From: Batillaria attramentaria
Lineage: Eukaryota > Mollusca > Gastropoda > Batillariidae
Assembly: GCA_018292915.2 (NCBI GenBank)
Contig: JACVVK020000311.1
Coordinates: 728,501-792,500, forward strand
Length of the DNA stretch: 64,000 nt
Direction: 5' to 3'
Made by a program: the position numbers and the translations under genes. This document shows, piece by piece, positions 25,132 through 40,986 of the stretch. Position 1 is the first letter of the stretch. Every line of letters begins with the position of its first letter. Under the pieces are notes generated by a model. That model did no database searches. It was given only the letters and a program-made list of their open reading frames with translations, and was not told the origin of the DNA.

Positions 25132-26489
25132 GCGGAGGAAAGGGAGACGGGGAAGGGGTTGTCTGTGAAGGCTGGAGAGGGGGCCAGGAAGAGCGAGCGA
25201 GAACGAAGGATGGTGGCCGGTTGAAGATGGTCGCACCAACGACTGACTAAGACCTGTAATTCGCACAGTAAAAGGATGCAAGAGAAGGGCATGTTGGGAG
25301 ACAAGCGTGGAGGGTGCCATGTATTCACTGTAACGCAGAGTAGAGAGAGAGAGTGTGTGTGTGTGTGCTATTTCAAGTTAATCTTTACATCGTATCCTTT
25401 TTTTCTAAAATTTATTTTGCAAGTAGAATGATTACTCATAAGCAGCTTGCGCGGCGTAAAGCCCTAAATAACTAACTACTCATTAGCACTGTTTGTGTCT
25501 TCTCTTGTCAGTATTGTTTCCACGTTCAGTGTCAATAACGGCAAGCTTGGAAACAGACATTGTGCCAATACTCAGTGAGCTTCCACCGTGGATTAATAAA
25601 TTAATTAATAAATAAATAAATAAATAAAGAGAACGTTATGTCCTGTCACCCGGCTGTCCACACAACGGATGGAAAGACAAATCATACACTCGACATATTT
25701 GGAGAATACTGTAGCAGACTCGAAAAGCTGTGGGGGCGTGAACGCCAGTTCCAAGCATGGTTTTTCTTGAGGAGTACGAGTCACGTGACTGAACAGGCGG
25801 AAGGGTCCATGGTGGAGGGTGCCGAGCATTCTCTGCAATGCAAAGTATACAACTCCATGTCTTTCACGCCAGCAGATTCTCTCCACGTCGGGGACGGCAG
25901 AACAGTCTACGTGTTTCAGAGAATGACAGAATGGCACTCGAAATAAATGTAGAAGAGAACTCCAAACTAGGTCTGCGAAAGACGGCTGTTCCGGCCACTG
26001 GAAAGACGAAAAGATGAAGGAGGCGGGTAGTGCCGAGTTCCACGCGGGGAGATAATTCATGGGTATGAGGTGTTGTGAGGCAAGCCAAGCCAGACAGATA
26101 CAGAAGCTTGGGAGCGGGGGAAAAAAACTTCTTATAAGAAATATCGGTGCTGAGCTCGTGCATGCACGGTGAACGTCGTCGAAATGAAAAAGCAGGAGAC
26201 TGTCTCAACCTTCTGCACCGTGTTGCATTACACCAGGCAATCTTTTACAGGATTCACTATCGATTAATGCTAAATGCAACCAGTCTCGCGAATGCAACAT
26301 ACTTGGAATCAAAACCTTGAGTAATCATATTTTATCTGGATTTGATTCTGAAACGCTGATGCGTTTACTAGCTGCAAGTGTGCGCGTAAGAACATCGCAA
26401 AATGTCTGATTTTCAAGAAATAAAACAATAAGAAGCTACAAACAATCCATTTTGAAACGGACAACAGATTTTCAGATCCATCTGCTGAG

Positions 26490-26662
26490 AGGGTGGGTGG
26501 GTGTTTGGGAGTTTAACGTCCTTTTCCACCACATGCGGGTGATCTCGAAGACGGGGCAACGATGAAAAAGCCAGCACAAATATTTGGCCCCAGCCGGGAC
26601 ACGAACTCACGACCCGAGCATTAGAGGTCCAACGCTCTACAATTCGGCCACCCCAGCTCCCC
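26490..26662 (-). mobile_element. SINE family A, near full length
   Basis: Complete order in reverse: GGGTGGGTGTTTGGGAG tail, CCACCACATGCGGGTGATC, AAGCCAGCACAAATATTTGG, B box, and A box CTCTACAATTCGGCCACCCC. Confidence 0.88.
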
Positions 26663-29600
26663 CGATCTGCTGGGAAATAAAGTCAAAGTCGTAGTGCAGA
26701 CATCGTATACAAAATCAAGTGCAAGCCAAAAAAACAAGTGGAACTTTTATAGCATCCTGAAGACAAATAATTATCGCTTATCTGATGGGTCAGTGTGCTT
26801 CACCATGAGACAAACCACCAGTTCTTTCAATTTTTGCCGTAGCCGCTACCAAACCTCCCTGAGACATGGCTTTCAAAGGTCACCTGGCACAGCTGCTCAA
26901 AGAAGAACCATACTCCAACTTTATCCGACTCAGCACAAACCTTCAGACTTGATGGAATGGGAAGGTCGCCAGACTGATGAAATGGAAAAGTCCTACAACG
27001 GCGTTCGGCGGTTCTAATGGTAATTCTGTATATCCTGGATGTAGCATCAATGGGCAATATTTCTACGGTCCCGGGTAGTAAAATATGCCGCCGAATTCGA
27101 CCCTACAGCCTTCTGCCATTGAGGTCATAGTCTTAACGGTAACTCACCCTACCTCCCGGGGGGGGATCTTCGGACGCAGTAATACCCTCAGTGTACACAG
27201 ACGGTACTTCAATATTGGCCATATACAGACCAGTTCCCCCGTAATTGGCAGACGTATACACAAGGTGGCAGAATAACCAAGGGACGCCATTCCGAGTTAC
27301 GCGTCAATGTTGACTTGCCTCCCTTGGCGGCGCGTGCTGGGCAAACGAGTGGGGTGAGTTATGAGGTGGATCAGGGAGGGGTTTTGGACCCGTATTTTTT
27401 ATTCATAACCTTAATGGGCAGTCACCCCGCCCCGAACTGACCCCAATCCTCGTGGGAGGGGAACTGATTGCAAGAATAATCCCGTTTTTGCATACGCAAA
27501 ACCAGTGCGACCGCTGTATTGCACACAAGTGCTTTACAAGGCACTGATAGTAAGTCCTGTGCCAATATAAACGGCAAAAAATGTCAAAATAAAAATGTCC
27601 ATGATGTGCACCTTGAGTCCTCTGACGATACAAACAGCAGGGAAAAAAACATCGACCGTCAAAATAGCGATGTCATGGTATGCACTAAACAATTCAGTCT
27701 GCCAATATAAATGATGTGCATTATTATATTTTTTTTAAAAAATAATAATAAAACTACTTCTTTCGACAGTCTCTGTATTTTGAGTCTTTCTGCTGTCCAG
27801 TAAAATCAGACCAGTATCTCATTACCATTTTACCCATCCAATAAACAATCTGCCTTCAAAGTGAAAACTTCCAAAATGTATACTTGCAAAGTAATCAAAA
27901 CTAAAACAGTAATACAGTCATTCATGTTCTTTCGCTGAAGCACAACTGACTGCAACAGAGAGAGAGAGAGAGAAGAAAAAGATTGTTCAGCAATAATCAA
28001 CAACAAGAAAGAAGCGAAGAACTGGTTTCAGCAGCCGCGTAACATCACCTCTGCCTGACATCAGGGTTGCAAAAATGTCGCCCATTTTCAAGAGAGAAGA
28101 AAAAGTACTGGTTGTATGAGAAGAAAGCAAAACAGACAAGACCCAACAACATCAGCAAAAAAAAAAAAAAATCTTCAGAGACACTTCGCCCACTTTCTCA
28201 AATAAGAGTGAGTGAGTTTTTCGACCTTAATAAGAAATCCCTCACGCCTTTGAGCTTCTTTTTCACGCGGTTTTCCCATGAAACTGTAATGCACACCGCC
28301 CCGAGCGTCCGCAAACACTACAAAGACGGTGTCGTGCAAAAAAAAACAAAAAAAAACAAAAAAACAGGCACGTGCCTGGAGCAGTACTAGGGTCCTCTTT
28401 CTTTTCTTCTTTTTTCTCTTTTTTTTTCCCCCCGTTCCCAAGTTTGTCGGAAAAAGAACGGCTGTCTGGATCCTGAGCATGATTTGCATTTGGCAAAGAC
28501 GAGCAGGGAGGGGGATGCTAAAGCAGCTTTTGAGACGACCACCTGTCGGAACTGTTCCATTCAAGGCCGGTGCACAACATCCGAAGGGATCTTCTCACCA
28601 ACGCATGCATGTTAAACAGACCATCCACCCTCCCCCCCCTCCCTCCCTCTTCCATCCTCCAAATCGCATCACTCCAGTCTCCACCTCTCCCAGCATGAGA
28701 CCCACAGCTGACTGTTTTTCCAGTCGAACCTGCTGGAGGCGACTTAAAGGTTTCAGCACTCTGACAGACAGAGGAACCATTCTGTCCAGGCTTTGCATAA
28801 GATTGGGAAGAAAAAAAAAACAACCCTAAAACAACCAACCCCCCCCCCCCCCCAAAAAAAAAACAAAAAAAACCACCAAACATTCGAAGCAAACCAAACG
28901 TGAAAACATCTTGTTTTCTTTTTAAAAGTGGGTTATCACCAAGTAAAATGTAGTTTGTGAAATGCCAAATTTGAAGTCGACAAAGTTTGCCATTTCCAGC
29001 GAAAGTCCGTGGCAACACTTTTTTTTTCTAATCTGCAGCGTTCATAAAAAAATCACAATTTTTACACAGAGATTCATCCACGCAAAACTGTTTTATTGTT
29101 TTGAAGAGTTTCAACAGTTTCAAGAAACAGCTGCCAGCCAGAATTTTCCATTTCTCTGTTGTTGGTTGTTGTTTTCTTTAATTGTTTGTCTGTTTGTTTT
29201 TGTTTGCTTATTAGTTTGTTTCTTTTTGTTGTTGTTGTTTTTCTTGTTTCGTCTTGTCCCAAGCCACTCATCCCTGAAATACAAGTAGACTGCAGACATA
29301 CTTTCAGCAGGCATCACAAAAAAAGAATTCAACTCACAGGAAACCAAAAACACCAACAAAACGCCCAAGCCACGTCAAATCTACTAAGGGGAGACGATCG
29401 AACATAATTATAAACACGTTCCTTTTTATCTTCCAACTTCCTTCCCCTCCGGAGCTCCTCGACAATCTGACAAGCCCAACAAATTTCAAGAGGAGCAGAA
29501 CGTCACAGCTATCCCAGACAGGGACAAAAACTGGCGCCATCTTTCTTTCACCTCCCTCAAAGGGAGCGACGTCACGTGGTTTTGACAGGGCAATCATCTC

Positions 29601-29775
29601 TATGTATGAAAGACCAGCAGTGTCATTACGTCCCGTATGTCTCCAGGGGCTGGCCGGCGTAAGCGAGTTACAGAGATTTCCGATCAAAGGCTAGCTGTGA
29701 ATACGTGCCCAGTCAAATATTATTATGCTAAAAGGAAACCTTCCATATAGCGCTAGCGGGGTGCCGGTGTGCGTC

Positions 29776-29851
<76 letters not shown>

Positions 29852-29866
29852 GTGTGTGCGTGCGTG

Positions 29867-29922
<56 letters not shown>

Positions 29923-29944
29923 GGTCCAGACAGCAGGCTTAGAG

Positions 29945-29975
<31 letters not shown>

Positions 29976-30006
29976 TGCATGTGTGTGTGTGTGCGTGGCG
30001 TGCGTG

Positions 30007-30072
<66 letters not shown>
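29776..30072. repeat. Large compound GT/GC microsatellite block
   Basis: About 300 bp, almost entirely (GT)n with (GTGC)n islands, broken by a 20-bp unique stretch near 29922-29943. It can form Z-DNA. All protein-like frames here are artefacts. Confidence 0.95.
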
Positions 30073-30074
<2 letters not shown>

Positions 30075-30383
30075 GACATAGTGGTTGTGCTGCCGTGCGT
30101 GTGTTGTTATTGCTGTCTGTGTCAGTGTTGTTGTGGGCGGGGGTTGTGGTGGTGGTGCTGCTGCTGATGGTGGTGGTGCTGGTGGTGTGTTGTTGTCGTT
30201 GCTGTCTGCTGCTGCTGCTGCTACTGCTCCCCGGAATCGACTACCGTGGCCAGACATGACTGCGTGAACGACGACGCCGCGAGCAGGAAAACGACACAGC
30301 TCGTCCAGCTGATATCGAGCGGCCAAGAACAAAATGAACTCATGCAACTGATGACAGGAAAACTAACTCCAGGGGTTTGGGAT

Positions 30384-30751
30384 CTTTCCTTGCTTTTCTC
30401 CCCTGCCTGTTTCAAGAAATCTGCACCCTTTGTTACAAATGTTTGCACGATTCTGCCCCATCGTACCTTTCTGAACTGATCCAACTCTACACTCCGTCAC
30501 GCTCCCTCCGGTCTTCAGCTGAGACTCTTGTCCTCAAGATTCACCGCACTAATCTTTCCAGCGTTGACACTAGAGCTTTCTCCTACAATGGTCCCTTTAG
30601 TCTGGAATTTCACATCCCTCTTTCACTCCGCCAAGCGGGCATGCACCCTGTCCCTCCCTTGAAACTTCAAGAAAAACCTGAAGACCCACCTGTTTTCTGC
30701 TCATAACAACATTTTGACTGTTCTGGTTTGCATCGTGTGTGCGTGTGTGTG

Positions 30752-30807
<56 letters not shown>

Positions 30808-30950
30808 TATGTAGTGGCGCCCTGGCCTTATGGCATTGCAAGTTTCCCCCTATTTTTGTATACCTTTTTTTTAGCGCTTAGAACTGTTATCAACCAATAC
30901 GTTATAGCGCCATGTAAGTACTGTCATTATTATTATTATTATTAAATGAG
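30384..30950 (+). mobile_element. Non-LTR retrotransposon 3' fragment (L2/CR1-like) with ATT-repeat tail
   Basis: Translation gives CTLCYKCLHDSAPSYLSELI, then YTPSRSLRSS and TRAFSYNGP followed by a degraded LWNSLP-type region and LKTHLFSAHN, the C-terminus of non-LTR polyproteins. A non-coding tail follows, interrupted by a (GTGC)n expansion at 30752-30807. It contains TTAGCGCTTAGAACTG and TATAGCGCCATGTAAGTACT and ends in (ATT)n at about 30928-30945, as L2/CR1 3' ends do. Frame breaks make it inactive. Confidence 0.75.
30752..30807. repeat. GTGC tetranucleotide repeat
   Basis: About 14 units of GTGC, expanded inside the 3' tail of a retrotransposon fragment. Confidence 0.95.
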
Positions 30951-32097
30951 TGACGAGTTTGTCCGTCGGGAACTGTCCGCGAGCACCCCCGCGCTCATGG
31001 CACCAGACTCCCCTTGTCGAAACAAGCACTTCATTCGATCGCCACACTTTCCCATGATACAATAAAACATGCGAGTTAATTGCCGAACAAAGACAGCCAC
31101 GCGCACATACTAGCATCGCGTGAAAATCGGTTTCAAAACTTGCTTCGACACGGGCAGTAACTCCTGCCCCCGTTCTCCTCTTCAGCACGTGGGGTCAGAA
31201 CTTTTAAATCCAGATTCTCCCCACTTTCCCCTTGCCGTCCATCATGAAATTCCCCTGCGCACAATGCCATGACAAATGTGTTTTGGTTATAGCTCTGCAC
31301 TGCTCGAGCAAGCAGTACACACAGGTTAAAGAGGCCTGGATTCGCTGAAACTAACGGGGTTTTTGGCAGGTTTGACTGTAAATACACGCGCGAGGCTAAA
31401 CCGCCCAGCCATGCTTTGTTTACCGCCCGTCTGTCACTGTCTGGTGAGAGAGACGTACATGATGATGTCTGTGGACGAAAACATCATACAAAAATAACAG
31501 TGAACTTTAGAAGCACCAAAGAATTTGATTTCGTTCATTTCCTTTACTTTTTTTTAGGGTTTTTTTTCTGGAGGAACGAAATAAGTTTAAGTTCAAAAAC
31601 GATTTGTGACATTCAAGTACCCTGAAAGATACTATCATTCATAGAGATACGCACATACTTCAGCCCCTACTGTTTCCAATTAAAATCCTGCCATTTACAG
31701 GCACAAAGTTTGAACGAAACGAAGTTCATTGCTGCTCCTAAAGTTCGTTAATATCACGTGAACGAGAAAGGGGAAAGAAAAAAAAACCCTGATGCGTTTA
31801 TTTCACTGGAGTCGGGACCTCAATCGTGTGACGATGGATGTCCGAAAACGCTGATTTACCAACACAAATAATTGTACAGCACAGGACAACATTCAATTTT
31901 ATTTCACTCTCTCAAAAGAACATCCTGCAAAACAAACAAATCAGACACACAGATCCAAAAAGGCATCAACTATAATCTAACACTGATTCAGTTCATGAGA
32001 TAGCCTGGTTTGGTCCAAGGAAGAGAATCGCACAAACAAGATTCCTCTCCCTTTTCCACTTGTTCAGATTTGTCAAGGGAAAGGGCGCGGGTAGGCA

Positions 32098-32445
32098 GGG
32101 ACGGTTTCCACTCGGGGCAAAGGACTTTTCTTTCTCGTATGTGGCACCGTTCTTTCGGGCCGACCGTCGGGGGTTCTCTCCGGGTACTCCGGCTCCCTCC
32201 CCCTCTGCTTCGGAAATGTTCAGCCCATAAAATTCGGCGAAAATAAATGCAAATCTAAAATTTATAAACCTCAATTGCTGAGCTGGCCCTTCGCAACAAA
32301 TGACTGTTCAGTGTGCATGTCCAGTGTTTGAAAGAATGCGTGTGATTCACGTGAGCGTGCGTGTTGGGTGTAGCTCGCGGCGCTTTGAGCCCAATATCTG
32401 GGATAAAGCGCCTAAGTTAATGCGATTATTATTACGGTTATTGTG
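32098..32445 (+). mobile_element. SINE family B, nearly complete
   Basis: It lacks the start of the head, then reads TCGTATGTGGCACCGTTC, GACCGTCGGGGGTTCTCTCC, CTCCGGCTCCCTCCCC, GTGCATGTCCAGTG, GGCGCTTTGAGCCC, GATAAAGCGCC and an (ATT)n tail. Confidence 0.85.
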
Positions 32446-32794
32446 CGAGCATTATCACGTGGTTTGATAAATATTATGCGACAGACGCTTGTAAGCGACC
32501 AGCTCGCGCCCCATGTCAAATTACGGTTTGACTGCCTTCGTCTGTCGCTGCCTACCTGCGCCCTGTAAAGGGGCCATCAGCCACGATTCTCTTCCGCGTC
32601 TTACTGAAACGGTTAGCCGCTTATGTCACACGGGAGGCGTTTTAGTCCAAGGAAACATTGAACACGGCTCAAACACACGAAGCCAAGACGTGCTGCGGTC
32701 GTATGTAAGACGGCGAACACGGAAAAACGCCGTGCTCGGTCGTGTTTGATGTTTGTTCGGCCTAAAACGTCTTTCTTGTAACATCAGCCTTGAC

Positions 32795-32796
<2 letters not shown>

Positions 32797-32863
<67 letters not shown>
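32797..32863. repeat. CA microsatellite just downstream of the last KIF13 exon found
   Basis: About 33 CA units, ending 51 bp from the KIF13 exon at 32914. Confidence 0.95.
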
Positions 32864-32865
<2 letters not shown>

Positions 32866-32913
32866 GACGGAGAAAAAAGGAAGTAAGAAGCAGCAAAATC
32901 AACAACCACTGAC

Positions 32914-38203
<5,290 letters not shown>

Positions 38204-38824
38204 CTGCAACGCACGGACAGGTATACAAGCAGCCAGCCGATCCACCAGACTCAGCTTGCTCACCTTCTCCCCGACACCTGCAACACATGGACAGGTATAC
38301 AATGAGTATAACTAGGCTGGGAGATACATGTAATTCACAGTGTATGTTTCATAACTTCAGATCTTACTGAATGTTCACATTGTAAGTCTCTAGCGCCGTT
38401 TCTTTGCAAGACACAATTACCTCGGTGATGTAAATGGGACAAAAAAAGTTATGTTACGCAAAGCACAATTTAAAAAAGTAAATAAACTGAACAATTTCAA
38501 TCTGAATAGTTGAATGCAAGAGACATCCCAAGTCACATCAAGACAAACGAACGCAACAAAGACACAGACGATGTGCATCCGCCCCCCCCCCCCCCTTCCG
38601 CTGACACATACCATTTTCCCAACCCATCTGCATTCCATTACTACCCAACAGTCTCATTTCCTCCCTAAAAGAACGTAAGGTTTGCGAAATTCAGGTCTTG
38701 CAGTCGCGAAACTGGTTCAAGGGAGAAAACTGCCGCAGGATCTGTCCGCGGTTGCGTCCCCTAGACTGTCTCGTGCACTGGCGTGCGAAGAGCTTCGCAA
38801 TTGTGAAAGTGACCAGATCAATTT

Positions 38825-39101
38825 ATTTCCATTTGCAAGCGTTAATACGACGACGAAGCTTCAATGAAGTGTGCACACTCGGGACTACGCATGCAAAGCG
38901 TCAATCACCCATAAAACACATCGCTTCTGGAAACTGCCATTTTTCTTATTTCTTTTTCTTTTTTTTTCCATTTGCAAGTCAGTGGCTAAACTAACACGAG
39001 GCTTAGATGAAGTACGCACACACTAGGACTACGCAGGCAGAACATCGTTTACATAATCAGTCACCCATAAAACGCATCTCAAGTGGAAACTGCCATTTCT
39101 G
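38825..39101. repeat. Tandem duplication, unit about 135 bp
   Basis: Both units begin TTTCCATTTGCAAG, carry GACTACGCATGCA or GACTACGCAGGCA and TCACCCATAAAAC, and end GGAAACTGCCATTT. Confidence 0.8.
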
Positions 39102-40182
39102 ATTTTTCCCGATCAACGGCGGAACAATTACGTGAGTCGAGCCCCGATGGCCCAGTGGATTACTAGGAGAAACGACTCAGCCTGGCGTAGGTCTGTGTTT
39201 ATCGGCTGGAAAGGCTCAGTTCTCTCCCTTCGTCCAGGGTCTCCCTTCGTCCAGAGGAGTGAGCAAGGAGCACACGACCACGAGAGAGAGCATGACGTCA
39301 GTTTCCTGAAGCTAGCGGAAAGTACGCCATATTTGTGGGTTCCGCGATGGCTCAAGTGAAGCATTTTGATATGCGGGATAACTGTGGCGTCTATCAGCTA
39401 TAATACGTGGTTAGCGATTACCTCCCTTACTTTACGTTGCTGACGACAGAATTTCTTTTTTTAAATTTTAGTGGTCTAGAGGGCAACAGTCTTGTCAGGT
39501 TTTACAGCACAATGTAGAGTACGATATCTCGGGAATTTGTACGGGAAGTTTTAGGGATTTGAAACGAAGAACACATAAGGATATTTGGTAGTATCTTTAG
39601 CCACTCAAATTCCCCAATTCTCTAAACTGAACTGATACTGGTTGAGCCCCAAGGGAGCTGAAACATTTGCGAAAGCTACAAAGAGCAGACTTTGATTGAC
39701 TGTTCACGGCAACGTGTAAAATGTCAGCGATCCCATCGGGCCTTGTGCGACGCTTATGCTCCACAGCGCATGCGCAAATATCTCCAGTGTGGCTTCACTT
39801 CACGCCTGGCTGTGCTGAACACGAACGATCTAGGTATGGAAATCTGTAGGGCACACACAGGGAGCCATCACAGGGCGCTTCGCGATTTGAGAAACAATGA
39901 CTATGTGCTCGCAAACCCATGCACACACCCTTGTCAAGCTTGCAATTGATCACTTGGCTTCCACCTGACTGTCACGACTATTGGTACCGAGCCTGAGGCG
40001 CATATGGGTGTTCTAACCCGTATCTACCCCCCCCCCCCCCCCTCCTCCCCCTCCCTCCCTCACTACCGCCGTTTTCCCCTCCTATGCATAACGTCTCCCA
40101 GATCACTTTGTCCCCCCCCCCCTCCCCCCGCCAAACCCAGCCAAAATGTATGAATTCTCCATCTTTTGTGATGTTGCTTTTT

Positions 40183-40184
<2 letters not shown>

Positions 40185-40260
<76 letters not shown>
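40185..40260. repeat. GT microsatellite
   Basis: About 38 uninterrupted GT units. Confidence 0.95.
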
Positions 40261-40264
<4 letters not shown>

Positions 40265-40986
40265 GCCTAGACCTCTTCAGAATAGGCGCTCTAAAAATCG
40301 TCATTTCGTTGTTATTATTATTATTATATTATCATCCTTACATAATACAAAAAAATGTGCATATTCACAGTTAATTCACAGCACATACACACATACATAA
40401 GTACATAAGAACTTCGACAGTTGATGAAGCGTGTACGTGAGACACACGGAAACCGTGCAGGGGAGACAAGGCAAGGTGCGGGAGAGATTTACGGCCCTAG
40501 CAATCCTCATCTTGACAGGTAATAATGATGGCCGAACTATACTGGGAGTGCTGCCCCCCTGACTCAATGTTTCCCATCATTGTCCTCTGTCATTTTGACG
40601 TTCCGGTGAATGATACGAGGTACATACACACGCGCTACATTGGTGGGACATTGAGTAGTGTATGTGTGTGTGTGTGTGACACTGGCGAAAATGTACTGTT
40701 CTGTTGAATGATCCGTGGAAAGAGGTGAAGAAAGTTGGGGGAAAAAAAGTCTTCGAAAAGTGACTGTGTTTTCGAAACGAGAAGGAGAAACTACTAGACA
40801 AAACCGCTCGGACTTTTAACATCAGCATGAACTCAGCAAGTTTGTAAAAGGAAAACGAAAACAGCTTGTGTCCTCGTCAAAAGTCTTAGGTAAACCTTGC
40901 GAGGCAAAGCAGTACTGCTCTGAAAGCCGCAGCTTTTCTTATTTGTTTATTTATTATCGACCTCTAAAACAAGACACAAAAAGACC

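Larger units (their letters stand above)
24600..29770. other. No gene seen apart from SINE copies
   Basis: Overlapping frames at 25605-26060 on both strands, and those near 28.2-29.0 kb, show no domain or splice logic. Holds poly-T/poly-A runs, a C15-A10 junction (28839-28863) and a TTG/TTTG tract at 29158-29245. Confidence 0.55.
38310..40986. other. Gap between KIF13 exons and the acidic membrane protein gene; no exon recognised
   Basis: The missing 5' exons of KIF13 would be expected here or further along the minus strand. I found none of the P-loop or switch I motifs. It holds the 135-bp duplication, poly-C runs (38581-38594, 40027-40042) and a GT microsatellite. Confidence 0.5.

Noticed and set aside
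25605..26060. A 151-codon minus-strand frame and an overlapping 102-codon plus-strand frame
   Set aside because: Both are of low-information composition with no splice signals or family resemblance.
29691..30347. Long frames rich in Thr-His or Cys-Val on both strands
   Set aside because: They are translations of a (GT/CA)n microsatellite block; the same applies to frames over the other GT/CA tracts.
39132..39359. Possible tRNA-like element (GATGGCCCAGTGGATTAC) or small protein
   Set aside because: The A-box resemblance is good, but no B box follows at the right distance. Frames on both strands overlap without domain content.
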